This document shows, piece by piece, positions 43,511-52,487 of a stretch of 64,000 bases of DNA. The position numbers and the translations under genes are program-made. Source of the stretch: Leadbetterella byssophila_A. Lineage in GTDB: Bacteria > Bacteroidota > Bacteroidia > Cytophagales > Spirosomataceae. The notes under the pieces were generated by a model. That model was not told where the DNA came from. It ran no database searches and saw only the letters and a program-made list of their open reading frames with translations. The stretch is taken from NCBI GenBank assembly GCA_040394735.1, contig JBEBRR010000017.1, positions 1 to 64,000 on the forward strand, given 5' to 3'. The number at the start of each line of letters is the position of its first letter. Within the stretch, counting starts at the first letter, position 1.

Positions 43511-43540
43511 TTGCGGTAAGGGCTTAAAGTGATATTTTTG
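43511..43540 (+). promoter_or_regulatory. Promoter of lepB
   Basis: TTG at 43511-43513, 19 bases, then TATTTTTG at 43533-43540: a textbook Bacteroidota promoter, 19 bases before the ATG at 43560. lepB is therefore probably transcribed separately from the sugar genes. Confidence 0.75.
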
Positions 43541-43559
43541 CACAAATTTTAAAAGACTT

Positions 43560-44678
43560 ATGTCAGAAAAAAAGAAAAAAAAATCTCCCATGCGTGAATG
43601 GTGGGACTCCGTTCTGTTTGCCGTCATAGCCGCTACCCTCATCCGGGGTCTGTTCCTCGAAGCCTATACCATCCCTACGGGTTCCATGGAAAGAAGCCTG
43701 CTGGTAGATGACTTCCTCTTTGTTTCCAAAGTGCACTATGGTGCAAGAACCCCCAAAACTATCCTGCAGGTACCTCTTACCCACCAGAAAATCTGGTTTA
43801 CCGATATTCCTTCCTATCTCGACTGGATCCAGTTACCCAATTACCGGCTGCCCGGCTTCACCAGCATCAAAAATAACGATGTGGTGGTTTTCAACTACCC
43901 CGGCACGCCGCTGCGTCCTGACCAGTTCGGTGGTTTTGACAAATATCCCGTTGATCTCCGGACCAACTATATCAAGCGCTGTATGGGTATCCCGGGCGAT
44001 GTGGTGGAAGTACGCGACGCCGTAGTATATGTTAACGGCAAGCCCCTTCCTGAAGTAAAAGGAATACAGAAGTATTACGACATAGAGTTCAATACCAATC
44101 CGAACGAAAAGATATTTGATAAAGCGGATGTGGAAGTCAATGCCCGCAGGGGAGATAACGGTAAATATTATTACCGCATCAATGCTACGGCAGCCGGTCT
44201 GGAGGAGATCAAAGGCTATGATTTTGTAACCAACGTTTACCCGGATATCCTGGCCAAGGGCGACACCTCCAGCATTTACGGTGTGGCCTATCCCTATAAC
44301 GCGCGGCTTTTCCCTTTTAACCGCGACAATTTCGGTCCGATCACCATACCTAAAAAAGGAATGAAAATTACTTTGGACGAAAAGAACATTGCCCTCTACG
44401 GAACGGTTATTACGACCTTCGATCAGAACAAAGATGCCCAACTGAAAGGCGGAAAAGTGTATCTTAACGGCAAAGAGATCCGGGAATATACCTTCAACCA
44501 GGACTATTACTTCATGATGGGTGATAACCGCTATGAATCAGATGACTCCCGTTTCTGGGGTTTTGTGCCGGAAGATCACGTAGTGGGTAAAGCGGCCTTC
44601 ATCTGGATGTCTATTGACCGCGACGGCTCCTTCCTGAACAAGATCCGCTGGAAACGGCTGTTTAATATTATCCGGTGA
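43560..44678 (+). CDS. lepB: Signal peptidase I
   Basis: Inner-membrane serine protease that removes signal peptides. A Lys-rich cytoplasmic N-terminus (SEKKKKKSP) precedes one TM helix (about 17-34). Box B is PTGSMERSL with catalytic Ser42; the general base is Lys139 in TNYIKRCMGIPGD; box E is YFMMGDNRYESDDSRFWG. At 372 residues it is longer than the common 250-320, because of a roughly 120-residue insert between boxes D and E, usual in Bacteroidota. A strong terminator follows. Confidence 0.95.
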   Translation: MSEKKKKKSPMREWWDSVLFAVIAATLIRGLFLEAYTIPTGSMERSLLVDDFLFVSKVHYGARTPKTILQVPLTHQKIWFTDIPSYLDWIQLPNYRLPGFTSIKNNDVVVFNYPGTPLRPDQFGGFDKYPVDLRTNYIKRCMGIPGDVVEVRDAVVYVNGKPLPEVKGIQKYYDIEFNTNPNEKIFDKADVEVNARRGDNGKYYYRINATAAGLEEIKGYDFVTNVYPDILAKGDTSSIYGVAYPYNARLFPFNRDNFGPITIPKKGMKITLDEKNIALYGTVITTFDQNKDAQLKGGKVYLNGKEIREYTFNQDYYFMMGDNRYESDDSRFWGFVPEDHVVGKAAFIWMSIDRDGSFLNKIRWKRLFNIIR

Positions 44679-44773
44679 CGGATTCGCCTTTTGTTTTTAA
44701 CCACTTAAGGCATATTAACGCTCCGCCACTGCGGTTCAATAAGAGACCTTTTTCTACGCCTGAGAAATATTTA

Positions 44774-44807
44774 CGCCCGGCAAAGTTTTGGCTTTGCCGG
44801 GCGTTTT
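44774..44807 (+). terminator. Rho-independent terminator after lepB
   Basis: A perfect 12-bp stem CGCCCGGCAAAG/CTTTGCCGGGCG (44774-44785 with 44792-44803, loop TTTTGG) is followed by TTTT. The convergent aldo/keto reductase gene ends 27 bases beyond, so the hairpin may serve both. Confidence 0.88.
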
Positions 44808-44834
44808 GATTTACACTAAGATTATACCGGATTC

Positions 44835-45818
44835 TTAAAAATGACCGCGGATCTTTCCTCTTATCTCCTCATAATACAGCCGGTTCAGCTGCTGCATCAC
44901 TTCCGGAGCAAAGTCAGGCAGCTGCGAAGCCTGAAGGTTGCTTTGCACCTGGCTTGTGCGCGAGGCTCCCGGAATAACCGTGGTAATAGCCGGATGCTGC
45001 AGTATCCACCTTATGCTCTGAACGGCCAGCTCACCCGGAGGAAAGATATTCCTGATCTCACGCGCCAACCGCACTCCATCTCTGAATTCAATTCCGCTGA
45101 AGGTCTCTCCTACGTTAAAAGCGGCCCCGTCAGCATTATAATGGCGGTGATCTTTTTCATCAAAAGTACGATCCTCCGTAAACTTCCCGCTAAGCAATCC
45201 GCTGGCCAGGGGTACACGGGCTATCAGTGCCGTACCCTGCTGCTGCGCCTTTTCGAAAAAGAGGCCGGCCGCATCCTGCCTGAAAAGGTTGAATATGATC
45301 TGCAGGGAAGCTACATCCCTATGCTCAAGGCACAGCAGCGCTTCTTCTGAAGTTTCCACGCTTACTCCGAAATGGCGAATAAGCCCTTCTTCCTGCAGGC
45401 GGCGAAGGTGGTCAAAAACCTTCCCCTGCCGCAATTCTTCGGTGGGAATACAGTGCAGCTGTTCAAGATACAATTGGTCGACACCCAGGTTTTCCAGGGA
45501 ATCTTCCACATGCCGGCGTATGAAACCGTAGCTGAAATTCCGGGGCCAGCCGTTAGAGCCATCCTGCCTCCGACCTAATTTGGTGGCCACATACGTCTTT
45601 TTGCCGGTTTGCTTCAGAAACCGGCCAATAATGCGTTCACTGGCGCCCATGCCGTATACATCGGCGGTATCGATAAAATTACCGCCGGCCTCAGTATACG
45701 TATTCAATATTTCAAAAGCCCTGTCTTCATCCACCACACCCCAATCCGCACTGCCCAACTGCCAGGTTCCCAAACCCGTTTCAGCAATTTTATCTCCTTT
45801 AAAATCCCTGTATTTCAT
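44835..45818 (-). CDS. Aldo/keto reductase
   Basis: A 327-residue NADPH-dependent (beta/alpha)8 oxidoreductase. MKYRDFKGDKIAETGLGTWQLGS opens the family pattern; FIDTADVYGMGASERIIGRFL holds the catalytic Asp and Tyr, YVATKLG the Lys and YLEQLHCIP the His. TTVIPGASRTSQVQSNL is the cofactor-binding end. The closest group by eye is the YajO/Tas-like AKRs, which act on varied aldehydes and ketones. It is a single gene. Confidence 0.93.
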   Translation of the reverse strand: MKYRDFKGDKIAETGLGTWQLGSADWGVVDEDRAFEILNTYTEAGGNFIDTADVYGMGASERIIGRFLKQTGKKTYVATKLGRRQDGSNGWPRNFSYGFIRRHVEDSLENLGVDQLYLEQLHCIPTEELRQGKVFDHLRRLQEEGLIRHFGVSVETSEEALLCLEHRDVASLQIIFNLFRQDAAGLFFEKAQQQGTALIARVPLASGLLSGKFTEDRTFDEKDHRHYNADGAAFNVGETFSGIEFRDGVRLAREIRNIFPPGELAVQSIRWILQHPAITTVIPGASRTSQVQSNLQASQLPDFAPEVMQQLNRLYYEEIRGKIRGHF

Positions 45819-45976
45819 ATATCACTAATTTCCGTCAGGCCCCGTTATTCAACCTGAAATCACAAATTATGGACTCTTTCAGATTAATGACCAGGCCGGT
45901 ATGCCGGTATACCCTTAATAAACTACTATGAACTTATGTACCTTATATGGTTAAAAACAAAAGGCTTAACCGTCCG

Positions 45977-48442
45977 TCACCTCACAAAAAATACTGCATT
46001 CGCAAACAGCGCTTTCCCCGTATGCCAGAAGCCTCTGAAGATCGGGCTTTCCGTCAGGTAGATCACCTTTCCACGCCCTTTATTCTGTACACCGAACACC
46101 GTTACCTCTTTAAGTCCTTTTTTGGCATTGCTGCCTACAAAACCGCTTTTATGCTCACCCAGAACACCTACATTCCAGCCGTGTACCAGGTTCTCAAAGT
46201 CGTTGGTTTCTTTAATCAGCAGGTTCATGCTTTCGCCGTAGCCGTAAGCCAGCGGGTGGGTGTTATCCAGCTTCACCTCATAAATAGCGCCGGGCACCAT
46301 ATCTGAAATAGCATTCCTGGAGGCTTCAGCGTACTTCCGGGTAAGGTCTGCCTTTTTTTCCGGCTGCTGCTTCTCCTTCAGCTCATATCCCTCCACTCCC
46401 GCAAAGGCCCCGCAGGCTTCTTCCATCAGGATCATACGTCCGCCTTTATTTACCCATTCCTTGAGGGCCTGCGATTCTGTCACGCTCTTATCATAGCGCC
46501 CGCCGGGAAACACAAGCACGTCATAGGAAGCCAGGTTTACTCCTCCCAGCATCTTGTTATCAAGCAAAGTAGCCGGGTAATCGATCTGCTGGTCAAAAAA
46601 GTGCCACACATCACCAAAACCCGTAGGCGACAATCCCGCTCCCGTCAGAATACCTACCCTCGGGGCAGTTACGGGACGTACCCCGTCCCACCCCAGGTCA
46701 AGCCCTTTCTCCACCATTCCCGTATAGAGGGGCTCCAGTGCGGCGGGAGTAGTCTTTAACGCTTCTTTTATCTTCGCTTCAAATGTTGTATCTCCTTCCC
46801 GCACAAATATCACCGTTCCTGCCGGGAACACCTTGCGGTTGGCCTGGAACGCCTCGGGCTGCACCCTGGTCTTTACGCCGCTCCGGAGCGCGGAAGCCAG
46901 GAAACGGTAATCGTCAAAGGAGGCCATTTTCAGAGCATATGCATACACTGCTTCTGCAGTTACAGGGGTTGAAGATTCATTTACAGCGGTAAACGCCCCG
47001 CCTTCTATTTTCTGTTCCAGCCCATAGGCCTCCAGTCCGTAGGCATATGGTAAAGCCCAGGCAGTTATATCATAGGTATTCGAATCCTCCAGCATGGTAT
47101 GAGGTTCAAAAAGAATCTTGGTCATGATCCCCTTAGGCTGGTAGGTATTGACAATCAGGTCATTGGTTTCTACTGTAAAGTTATCTTTCTTCTGCGTTTT
47201 ATACCGGAACCCGCTCAGGGCTTTTTTCGACTCTGCATAGGAATAGCGAATCCCCAGGCGGTCAAGAAGCCCTGTCAGGGCCCGGATATCTCCCTCCCGG
47301 CCTTTCATTACGAAAGACTTATACGCTCCGTACCCCTTCTGAGACGGTTCGTTAAAATAGCGGGCGAATGCTTCCCTCACAGGCCCTGCATGCCCGGCTA
47401 CGGCCTCCAATGCAGCTTTACTGGTACTGCGGGTATGCAGCATACGCTGCTTCAGCGTAAGGGTATCTCCTGCGCTGCGGGCATATGCCAGACCGGCCAC
47501 GCCGCTCCCGCCCTGCTCGTATGTCATGGCAATAGCCCCGTTATAGGAAGGGTAGGTATCGCCGTAGCTCGGATACAGAAGATCAAAATTCTGTTTGGTA
47601 TAATACAGCCAGCCGTTCTGATCAAACTCCTTTTTGTGGTACTCCCCGATCAGGTTCTGAAACTCCCGCTGAAAAGGCGTAAAATCTTCGTGAAAGGGCC
47701 GGGCCGAAGGCGCAAAGAAATAGGGAGAGCCGGGCCCCATCTCGTGGAAATCTCCGTGAAAATGTGGCATCCATGAATTGTAAAATCGGATCCGCTGCTG
47801 CGTTTCCCACTGGGTCTGCCAGGCCAGGTCGCGGTTCATATCAAAGTGGTAATGATTGAATCTACCTCCGGGCCAGGGTTCTTTGTGCTCCATGGCATCA
47901 GGATTGGCGTCGGGCTGCTTGCCCACGTAACGGTTATACCATTGGCTGTAACGGTCGAAACCGTCGGGGTTGGCACAGGGGTCTACCAGTACAAGCACAT
48001 TCTTAAAAATTTTTTCCGCATATTCTGAACCCGGCCGGGCCAGCTCATACAGCATCTGCAGGGCCACTTCGGTATTCACTGCCTCATTTCCGTGTATATT
48101 GTAAGAGAGCATGGCAATGGCCGGGACAGAGGTACCCGAGCTGCCTTCCAGCAATCCGATCTGCTGCAGGTTGGCCTTCCGGATGTCTTCCAGGCGGTTT
48201 ATATTTTCCGGAGAACCGAAAGCCACCACCAGCAGCTCGCGGCCTTCCGAGGTCCGGCCGTAAGGAAGCAGGCGGGTGTTCTGTGGATTGGTTTGCGTCA
48301 CATACCGGGCATACTCTGCCACCTGGGCGTGAAAATGAAATTTCTCACCAAAGCCGTATCCGAAATACTCCTCAGGTGACCGGAGCTTCTGGCCCGAGAC
48401 CGTAAAGCAGGCAAATAATAATAAAGGGATAAATCTATACAT
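45977..48442 (-). CDS. Large secreted M14 peptidase with glutaminase-like C-terminal domain
   Basis: An 821-residue exported protein (signal peptide 1-17). The M14 domain (about 20-340) has YNIHGNEAVNTE with zinc ligands His117 and Glu120, DFDMNRDLAWQTQ-type Asn-Arg (here FDMNRDLAWQTQ) and DFHEMG for the third ligand region; ITMTYEQGGSG-like (AMTYEQGGSG) supplies the catalytic Glu. A middle domain of unknown fold follows, then about 600-710 looks like a class I glutamine amidotransferase fold (VGILTGAGL, DVLVFPGG, GGRMILMEEACGAF) without an obvious catalytic Cys elbow. This architecture is known among Bacteroidota M14 proteins. It probably degrades extracellular peptides. Confidence 0.85.
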   Translation of the reverse strand: MYRFIPLLLFACFTVSGQKLRSPEEYFGYGFGEKFHFHAQVAEYARYVTQTNPQNTRLLPYGRTSEGRELLVVAFGSPENINRLEDIRKANLQQIGLLEGSSGTSVPAIAMLSYNIHGNEAVNTEVALQMLYELARPGSEYAEKIFKNVLVLVDPCANPDGFDRYSQWYNRYVGKQPDANPDAMEHKEPWPGGRFNHYHFDMNRDLAWQTQWETQQRIRFYNSWMPHFHGDFHEMGPGSPYFFAPSARPFHEDFTPFQREFQNLIGEYHKKEFDQNGWLYYTKQNFDLLYPSYGDTYPSYNGAIAMTYEQGGSGVAGLAYARSAGDTLTLKQRMLHTRSTSKAALEAVAGHAGPVREAFARYFNEPSQKGYGAYKSFVMKGREGDIRALTGLLDRLGIRYSYAESKKALSGFRYKTQKKDNFTVETNDLIVNTYQPKGIMTKILFEPHTMLEDSNTYDITAWALPYAYGLEAYGLEQKIEGGAFTAVNESSTPVTAEAVYAYALKMASFDDYRFLASALRSGVKTRVQPEAFQANRKVFPAGTVIFVREGDTTFEAKIKEALKTTPAALEPLYTGMVEKGLDLGWDGVRPVTAPRVGILTGAGLSPTGFGDVWHFFDQQIDYPATLLDNKMLGGVNLASYDVLVFPGGRYDKSVTESQALKEWVNKGGRMILMEEACGAFAGVEGYELKEKQQPEKKADLTRKYAEASRNAISDMVPGAIYEVKLDNTHPLAYGYGESMNLLIKETNDFENLVHGWNVGVLGEHKSGFVGSNAKKGLKEVTVFGVQNKGRGKVIYLTESPIFRGFWHTGKALFANAVFFVR

Positions 48443-48650
48443 ACTGAATTTAATAAAATATGAGCGTTAAGATACACGTTTTTTCTGAAACGGGAGTTGA
48501 AATTCTGCGCTTCGAGAACAAATATCCTCCGGATTCGGTTTATCTCTGTAAGAGGAGATACGAAGAGCCGGGTTGATCTGCCCGGGGCAGATTCCGGGAT
48601 TTATCCGGGAAGCTTATCGTCTCCTGTCCATCGGAATAAAAGCATGCGGT

Positions 48651-50429
48651 TTGAGCACGGAAAAAAAAATTGACCTTCATCTTTTCAGGGAATTATACGG
48701 TTTTGTAAAGCCTTACAAATTCAGGTTTTTCGGACTGGTCCTGCTGATGATCCTCGGGGCGATTACGGCCCCTATATTGCCCCTGGTGGTACAGCGTACC
48801 ATTGACGGGCCTGTTGTGAACGGAGATACGGGCGGACTGCTGCGTGACATTGCCCTGATGGGCGGTATCCTCATGCTGAACTCCCTGCTTGTATTCTTCA
48901 GCACCTATGAATCCGGCTGGGTAAGCCAGAAAATCATTCATGACATCCGTCTGAAAGTTTACCGTAAGACCCTGAATCTTAAGCTGAAATATTACGATAA
49001 TACTCCCATAGGCCGGCTGGTGACCCGCACCATTTCCGATGTGGAAACCCTTTCCGAAGTTTTCAGCTCAGGGCTTGCCGCGCTGGCAGGCGACCTGCTC
49101 CAGCTGATCGTGATCCTGGGAATGCTCCTCTTCCTTAACTGGAAGCTCACCATTGCCAGCGTTGCCGCCATTCCCCTGCTTATTATCAGCACCTATATCT
49201 TTAAAGAACTGGTTAAAAAGTCATTCGGCGAGGTACGTACGCATGTGGCCAACCTGAACGCTTTCCTGCAGGAAAGAATTACGGGAATGAACCTGATCCA
49301 GATCTTTGATGTAAAAGAACAGCAGTTCAGAAAATTCGAAGAGCTTAACCGGAACCATAAGAAAGCCCAGATCAAAAACGTATTGTACTATTCGGTGTAT
49401 TTTCCTGTGGCTGACCTGATATCGGCCATATCTATCGGGCTGATTGTCTGGTATGGGGCCCGGGGGGTAATTGCAGAAGAGATCTCTTTCGGTATGATCA
49501 CCGCTTTTATCATGTACAGCAACCAGTTTTTCCGGCCTATCCGGATGATCGCTGACCGGGTGAACACCATACAGATGGGCATGGTCAGCATAGAGCGCAT
49601 CCTGGAAATCCTGGACAATGAAGACAATGTGGAGCGCACCGGCGGCGGTGAGCACGCTATCCACGGTGACCTGAAATTTGAAAGAGTATGGTTTGCCTAC
49701 AATGAACCCGACTGGATCCTCAAAGATATTTCGTTTGAGCTCAGAAAGGGGCAGTCGCTGGCTTTTGTAGGCCCTACCGGTGCCGGTAAGACTTCTACCA
49801 TTAACCTGCTGACCAATTTTTATGATTACCAGAAAGGACATATCTATGTAGACGGCGCAGATATCCATGACCTCTCCCTCGAAAACCTGAGAAAGCAGGT
49901 AGGGGTAGTTCTGCAGGATGTATTCCTGTTCCGGGGCAGTATCCTGGATAACCTCCGGTTGGGAGATCCCACTATCTCCCGCGAGGCCGTCATTGCCGCA
50001 GCCCAGGAAGTAGGCATTCACGATTTTATCCAAAAGCTGCCCAACCAGTATGATTATGAAGTGATGGAGCGCGGGTCTACCCTTTCCATGGGGCAGCGCC
50101 AGCTGATCTCCTTTGTACGTGTGCTGGTGCATAATCCCCGTATACTGATCCTGGATGAAGCTACCTCTTCCATTGACTCGGAATCTGAGGAACTGATCCA
50201 GAACGCCATCGGTAAGATCATGAAAAACAGGACCTCCATTATTATTGCTCACCGGCTGAGTACGGTTCAGAATGTAGATAAGATTATTGTTCTGGAGAAA
50301 GGAGAGATCAGGGAAGAAGGAAATCACGATTCCCTCATGGCCCGGAAAGGCATTTACGCTCACCTCGTGGAAGTTCAGTTTGCACAGAAGGAAACTGCCA
50401 CCCTCCCCGCCGGCACCGCTCATCCATAA
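48651..50429 (+). CDS. ABC transporter, fused membrane and ATPase domains (exporter type)
   Basis: A half-size lipid/drug exporter of the MsbA/LmrA type: six TM helices (about 20-310), then the ATPase with GPTGAGKTS (Walker A), the signature LSMGQRQL (degenerate from LSGGQ) and ILILDEATSSID (Walker B). The start is uncertain. TTG 48651 gives STEKKIDLHLFREL; TTG 48573 would add 26 poorly conserved residues. An ATG at 48644 reads MRFEHGKK and would enter this frame only if the run of nine A (48661-48669) were one base shorter. It ends at the palindromic tract 50431-50479. Confidence 0.9.
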   Translation: MSTEKKIDLHLFRELYGFVKPYKFRFFGLVLLMILGAITAPILPLVVQRTIDGPVVNGDTGGLLRDIALMGGILMLNSLLVFFSTYESGWVSQKIIHDIRLKVYRKTLNLKLKYYDNTPIGRLVTRTISDVETLSEVFSSGLAALAGDLLQLIVILGMLLFLNWKLTIASVAAIPLLIISTYIFKELVKKSFGEVRTHVANLNAFLQERITGMNLIQIFDVKEQQFRKFEELNRNHKKAQIKNVLYYSVYFPVADLISAISIGLIVWYGARGVIAEEISFGMITAFIMYSNQFFRPIRMIADRVNTIQMGMVSIERILEILDNEDNVERTGGGEHAIHGDLKFERVWFAYNEPDWILKDISFELRKGQSLAFVGPTGAGKTSTINLLTNFYDYQKGHIYVDGADIHDLSLENLRKQVGVVLQDVFLFRGSILDNLRLGDPTISREAVIAAAQEVGIHDFIQKLPNQYDYEVMERGSTLSMGQRQLISFVRVLVHNPRILILDEATSSIDSESEELIQNAIGKIMKNRTSIIIAHRLSTVQNVDKIIVLEKGEIREEGNHDSLMARKGIYAHLVEVQFAQKETATLPAGTAHP

Positions 50430-50430
50430 A

Positions 50431-50479
50431 TCGTCAATCTGAAATCGTCAATTAATTGACAATTTCAGATTGACGGTTC
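50431..50479. repeat. Heptamer-phased palindromic tract (likely two-way terminator)
   Basis: A 44-base palindrome (50432-50453 with 50454-50475, 21 of 22 pairs, no loop) between convergent genes. In sevens from 50431: TCGTCAA TCTGAAA TCGTCAA TTAATTG ACAATTT CAGATTG ACGGTTC, so the word TCGTCAA recurs at 14 bases and the second half mirrors the first. It can form a strong hairpin after the ABC gene and after the convergent hydrolase gene. Confidence 0.8.
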
Positions 50480-50485
50480 CGCAGT

Positions 50486-51322
50486 TCACATGCCTTTTAT
50501 CCGCGAAAGCAGCTCCGGCCATACCGAATGGCTGCAGCGTTTCTGAAAATACCCGAAGTGCCCGATAGACTTCACCCCGTAATCTTCAGGATTTAAATGA
50601 ATACGTTCCACCGGAGCGTTGGAATACCGTGCCGTCAGCCAGTCGGTGCTGGCAGAGGTGGCAAATTTATCACGATCAGTAGAATACGAATACACCGGTA
50701 CGGTAATTTTATCGAAATAGAGACCGGCTCCCTCTATATGGTCAAAAAGATAACCCGGGCTCAGGCACCATTTACGCCATTCCATGGCCATCCCTCCCGG
50801 CAGATCTTCCATGGATGTGAACCGTTTGGCAGGAATATACCCCAGCCCGGAATAGAATGCCGGGAAGAGCACTTTCCAGGCCAGCAACATTTTCCAGCGC
50901 TCAGGAAAAGGCCAGAATTTATAGTATCCCGACTGGGTTCCGACCAGGAGTATCCGGGAAGCCAGCAAAGCGGAAGGTGTGAGCCCGATCAGCTGTCCGC
51001 CGATACTGTGTCCCAGCAACGTAAGCGGCAGACCCGGAAATTCTTCCTTTATATGGGTAATGACCGTCTCAAAGTCGTTAGTGGCCCAGCGTTGAGCCGT
51101 AGTAGAGAACCGCCGCAGTGAAATGGGCTTAGATTTACCGATCCCCCCGTAATCAAAGGTGACCACCGATATCCCGCTATCATAAAGATAAGCTGCAAAA
51201 TGCTTGTAGAACTCTTTTACCACCCCGGTGGCAGACGCTATAATAACGATCTGGGAAGCCTCCGGATGAATACGCTTTTCAACAGAAATAGTATAACCTA
51301 ACGGTGTTTTCAGCACATCCAA
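50486..51322 (-). CDS. Alpha/beta hydrolase (S33-like)
   Basis: A 278-residue cytoplasmic serine hydrolase. VVTFDYGGIGKS is the oxyanion-hole segment and LLGHSIGGQ the nucleophile elbow; VPVYSYSTDRDKFA probably holds the acid and SIGHFGYF the catalytic His. The substrate is unknown. It is divergent from a marR gene and ends at the palindromic tract at 50431-50479. Confidence 0.85.
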   Translation of the reverse strand: MDVLKTPLGYTISVEKRIHPEASQIVIIASATGVVKEFYKHFAAYLYDSGISVVTFDYGGIGKSKPISLRRFSTTAQRWATNDFETVITHIKEEFPGLPLTLLGHSIGGQLIGLTPSALLASRILLVGTQSGYYKFWPFPERWKMLLAWKVLFPAFYSGLGYIPAKRFTSMEDLPGGMAMEWRKWCLSPGYLFDHIEGAGLYFDKITVPVYSYSTDRDKFATSASTDWLTARYSNAPVERIHLNPEDYGVKSIGHFGYFQKRCSHSVWPELLSRIKGM

Positions 51323-51411
51323 AAGTTTATAATAATTAAAGATAGTAAAAATTCAGAGGAATCGCTAAATCTGGCAGGGAAATATAATGTTTGTATATTT
51401 TTCGGGCAGGC

Positions 51412-51443
51412 TTGAACTAAACTTATAAAGAGCACTACTTTTG
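51412..51443 (+). promoter_or_regulatory. Promoter and possible operator of the second marR gene
   Basis: TTG at 51412-51414, 21 bases, then TACTTTTG at 51436-51443. The transcript would have a leader of about 75 bases, containing an AT-rich imperfect dyad (TTTTGC at 51439-51444, GCAAAA at 51474-51479) that could be the MarR operator. Confidence 0.5.
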
Positions 51444-51523
51444 CTAAAAAATATATAATTATTTTTTTAAAACGCAAAATGATGTTTAATTTGTTCTGTC
51501 TATCACTATAAAACAACTATAGA

Positions 51524-51955
51524 ATGTTGCAAAACTACAATAAAGCATATTTTTTTAAAATAGACACAACCATCAAAAAGATCAGAAACTATATGCAGCG
51601 GGGGCTGAACGAAGCTGACATTGACCTGACGGTAGATCAATGGGTAGTGCTCGATCATCTTTCACAGAACCGGGGTATTTCACAGATCGAGCTGGGCAAT
51701 ATTACCTTTAAAGACCCTCCTACCATGACCCGCATCCTGGACCTTCTTGTTAAAAAAGAAATGGTCACCCGCCTTAACTCCTCTTCCGACCGCAGAAAAT
51801 TCACTATTGATCTTACGGAGAAAGGCAGGGAAGTACATCACCAAGCCAACGAGATCATCACCGAAGTACGAAAGCAGGCCTGGAGCAACCTGAATGAGCA
51901 TGATTATAACACGCTGGTTAAAATCATGGATACCATCTATACTAACGTGGAGTAA
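51524..51955 (+). CDS. MarR family transcriptional regulator
   Basis: A 143-residue winged-helix regulator. QWVVLDHLSQNRGISQIELGN begins the DNA-binding domain, TMTRILDLLVKKEMVTR is the recognition helix and RRKFTIDLTEKG the wing. It is divergent from an alpha/beta hydrolase gene that it may control. Its last 14 bases overlap the convergent helical-repeat gene. Confidence 0.92.
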   Translation: MLQNYNKAYFFKIDTTIKKIRNYMQRGLNEADIDLTVDQWVVLDHLSQNRGISQIELGNITFKDPPTMTRILDLLVKKEMVTRLNSSSDRRKFTIDLTEKGREVHHQANEIITEVRKQAWSNLNEHDYNTLVKIMDTIYTNVE

Positions 51956-52487
51956 GCATCCGGAAGACCTGGCGGGCGGCTGAGCGAACGCCAGGTGAAA
52001 CACTGCCATAGGTATCTTCTACCTGTTTCACTACCGGAAGGAGTTCGTCAGACAGTTCCGGGTATTTTTTGCAGATCCGGGCACACACCATCATCGCAAA
52101 ACTCCGGTGCGCTATAGGCGAACCGGCTGATTCCGTCACCCTGAAACAAAAGTGATACAGCTCATCTTCTATGGATTCCGGAATAAGAGCCTGCTTAAAA
52201 ACCGACAGCACGCTTCTCACCACACTCTCGTTGTCTCGATGCTGTAGCATTCCCCTGAAAAGATCAGCTTCCAGTCCGCGGAGAGCAGCAGGTGAGCGGT
52301 TGGCGGCCGTGGCCAGGATCCAGTAAAGGTTAAACAGCAGAACATGGTCGGTTTCGGAGAGCAGTGCACGCACTTCTTCCCCTCCCAAAGCTCCGGAAAG
52401 AATCCCGGAGACCACCTCGTCCACTTCCAGTTTCGACAAGCGGACCTTAAGCTTCGCCTTCAGCGGGCTCTCCCGGCTCAATGCCAT
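51942..52487 (-). CDS. Helical-repeat (HEAT-like) protein of unknown function
   Basis: A 181-residue soluble all-helical protein with leucine-rich amphipathic pairs of about 35-40 residues (VLLFNLYWILATAANRSP, NESVVRSVLSVFKQALIP, HRSFAMMVCARICKKYPELSDELLPVVKQV), which I read as HEAT/ARM-type repeats. No enzymatic motif is visible. The ATG start at 52487 lies 41 bases inside the phosphatase gene upstream, so translation is probably coupled; a later start is possible. Confidence 0.65.
   Translation of the reverse strand: MALSRESPLKAKLKVRLSKLEVDEVVSGILSGALGGEEVRALLSETDHVLLFNLYWILATAANRSPAALRGLEADLFRGMLQHRDNESVVRSVLSVFKQALIPESIEDELYHFCFRVTESAGSPIAHRSFAMMVCARICKKYPELSDELLPVVKQVEDTYGSVSPGVRSAARQVFRMLTPR

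Noticed and set aside
45895..45910. Tandem GCCGGTAT (8-base period) upstream of the aldo/keto reductase gene
   Set aside because: Just two copies with a period of 8, so it does not fit the 7-base family and may be chance.
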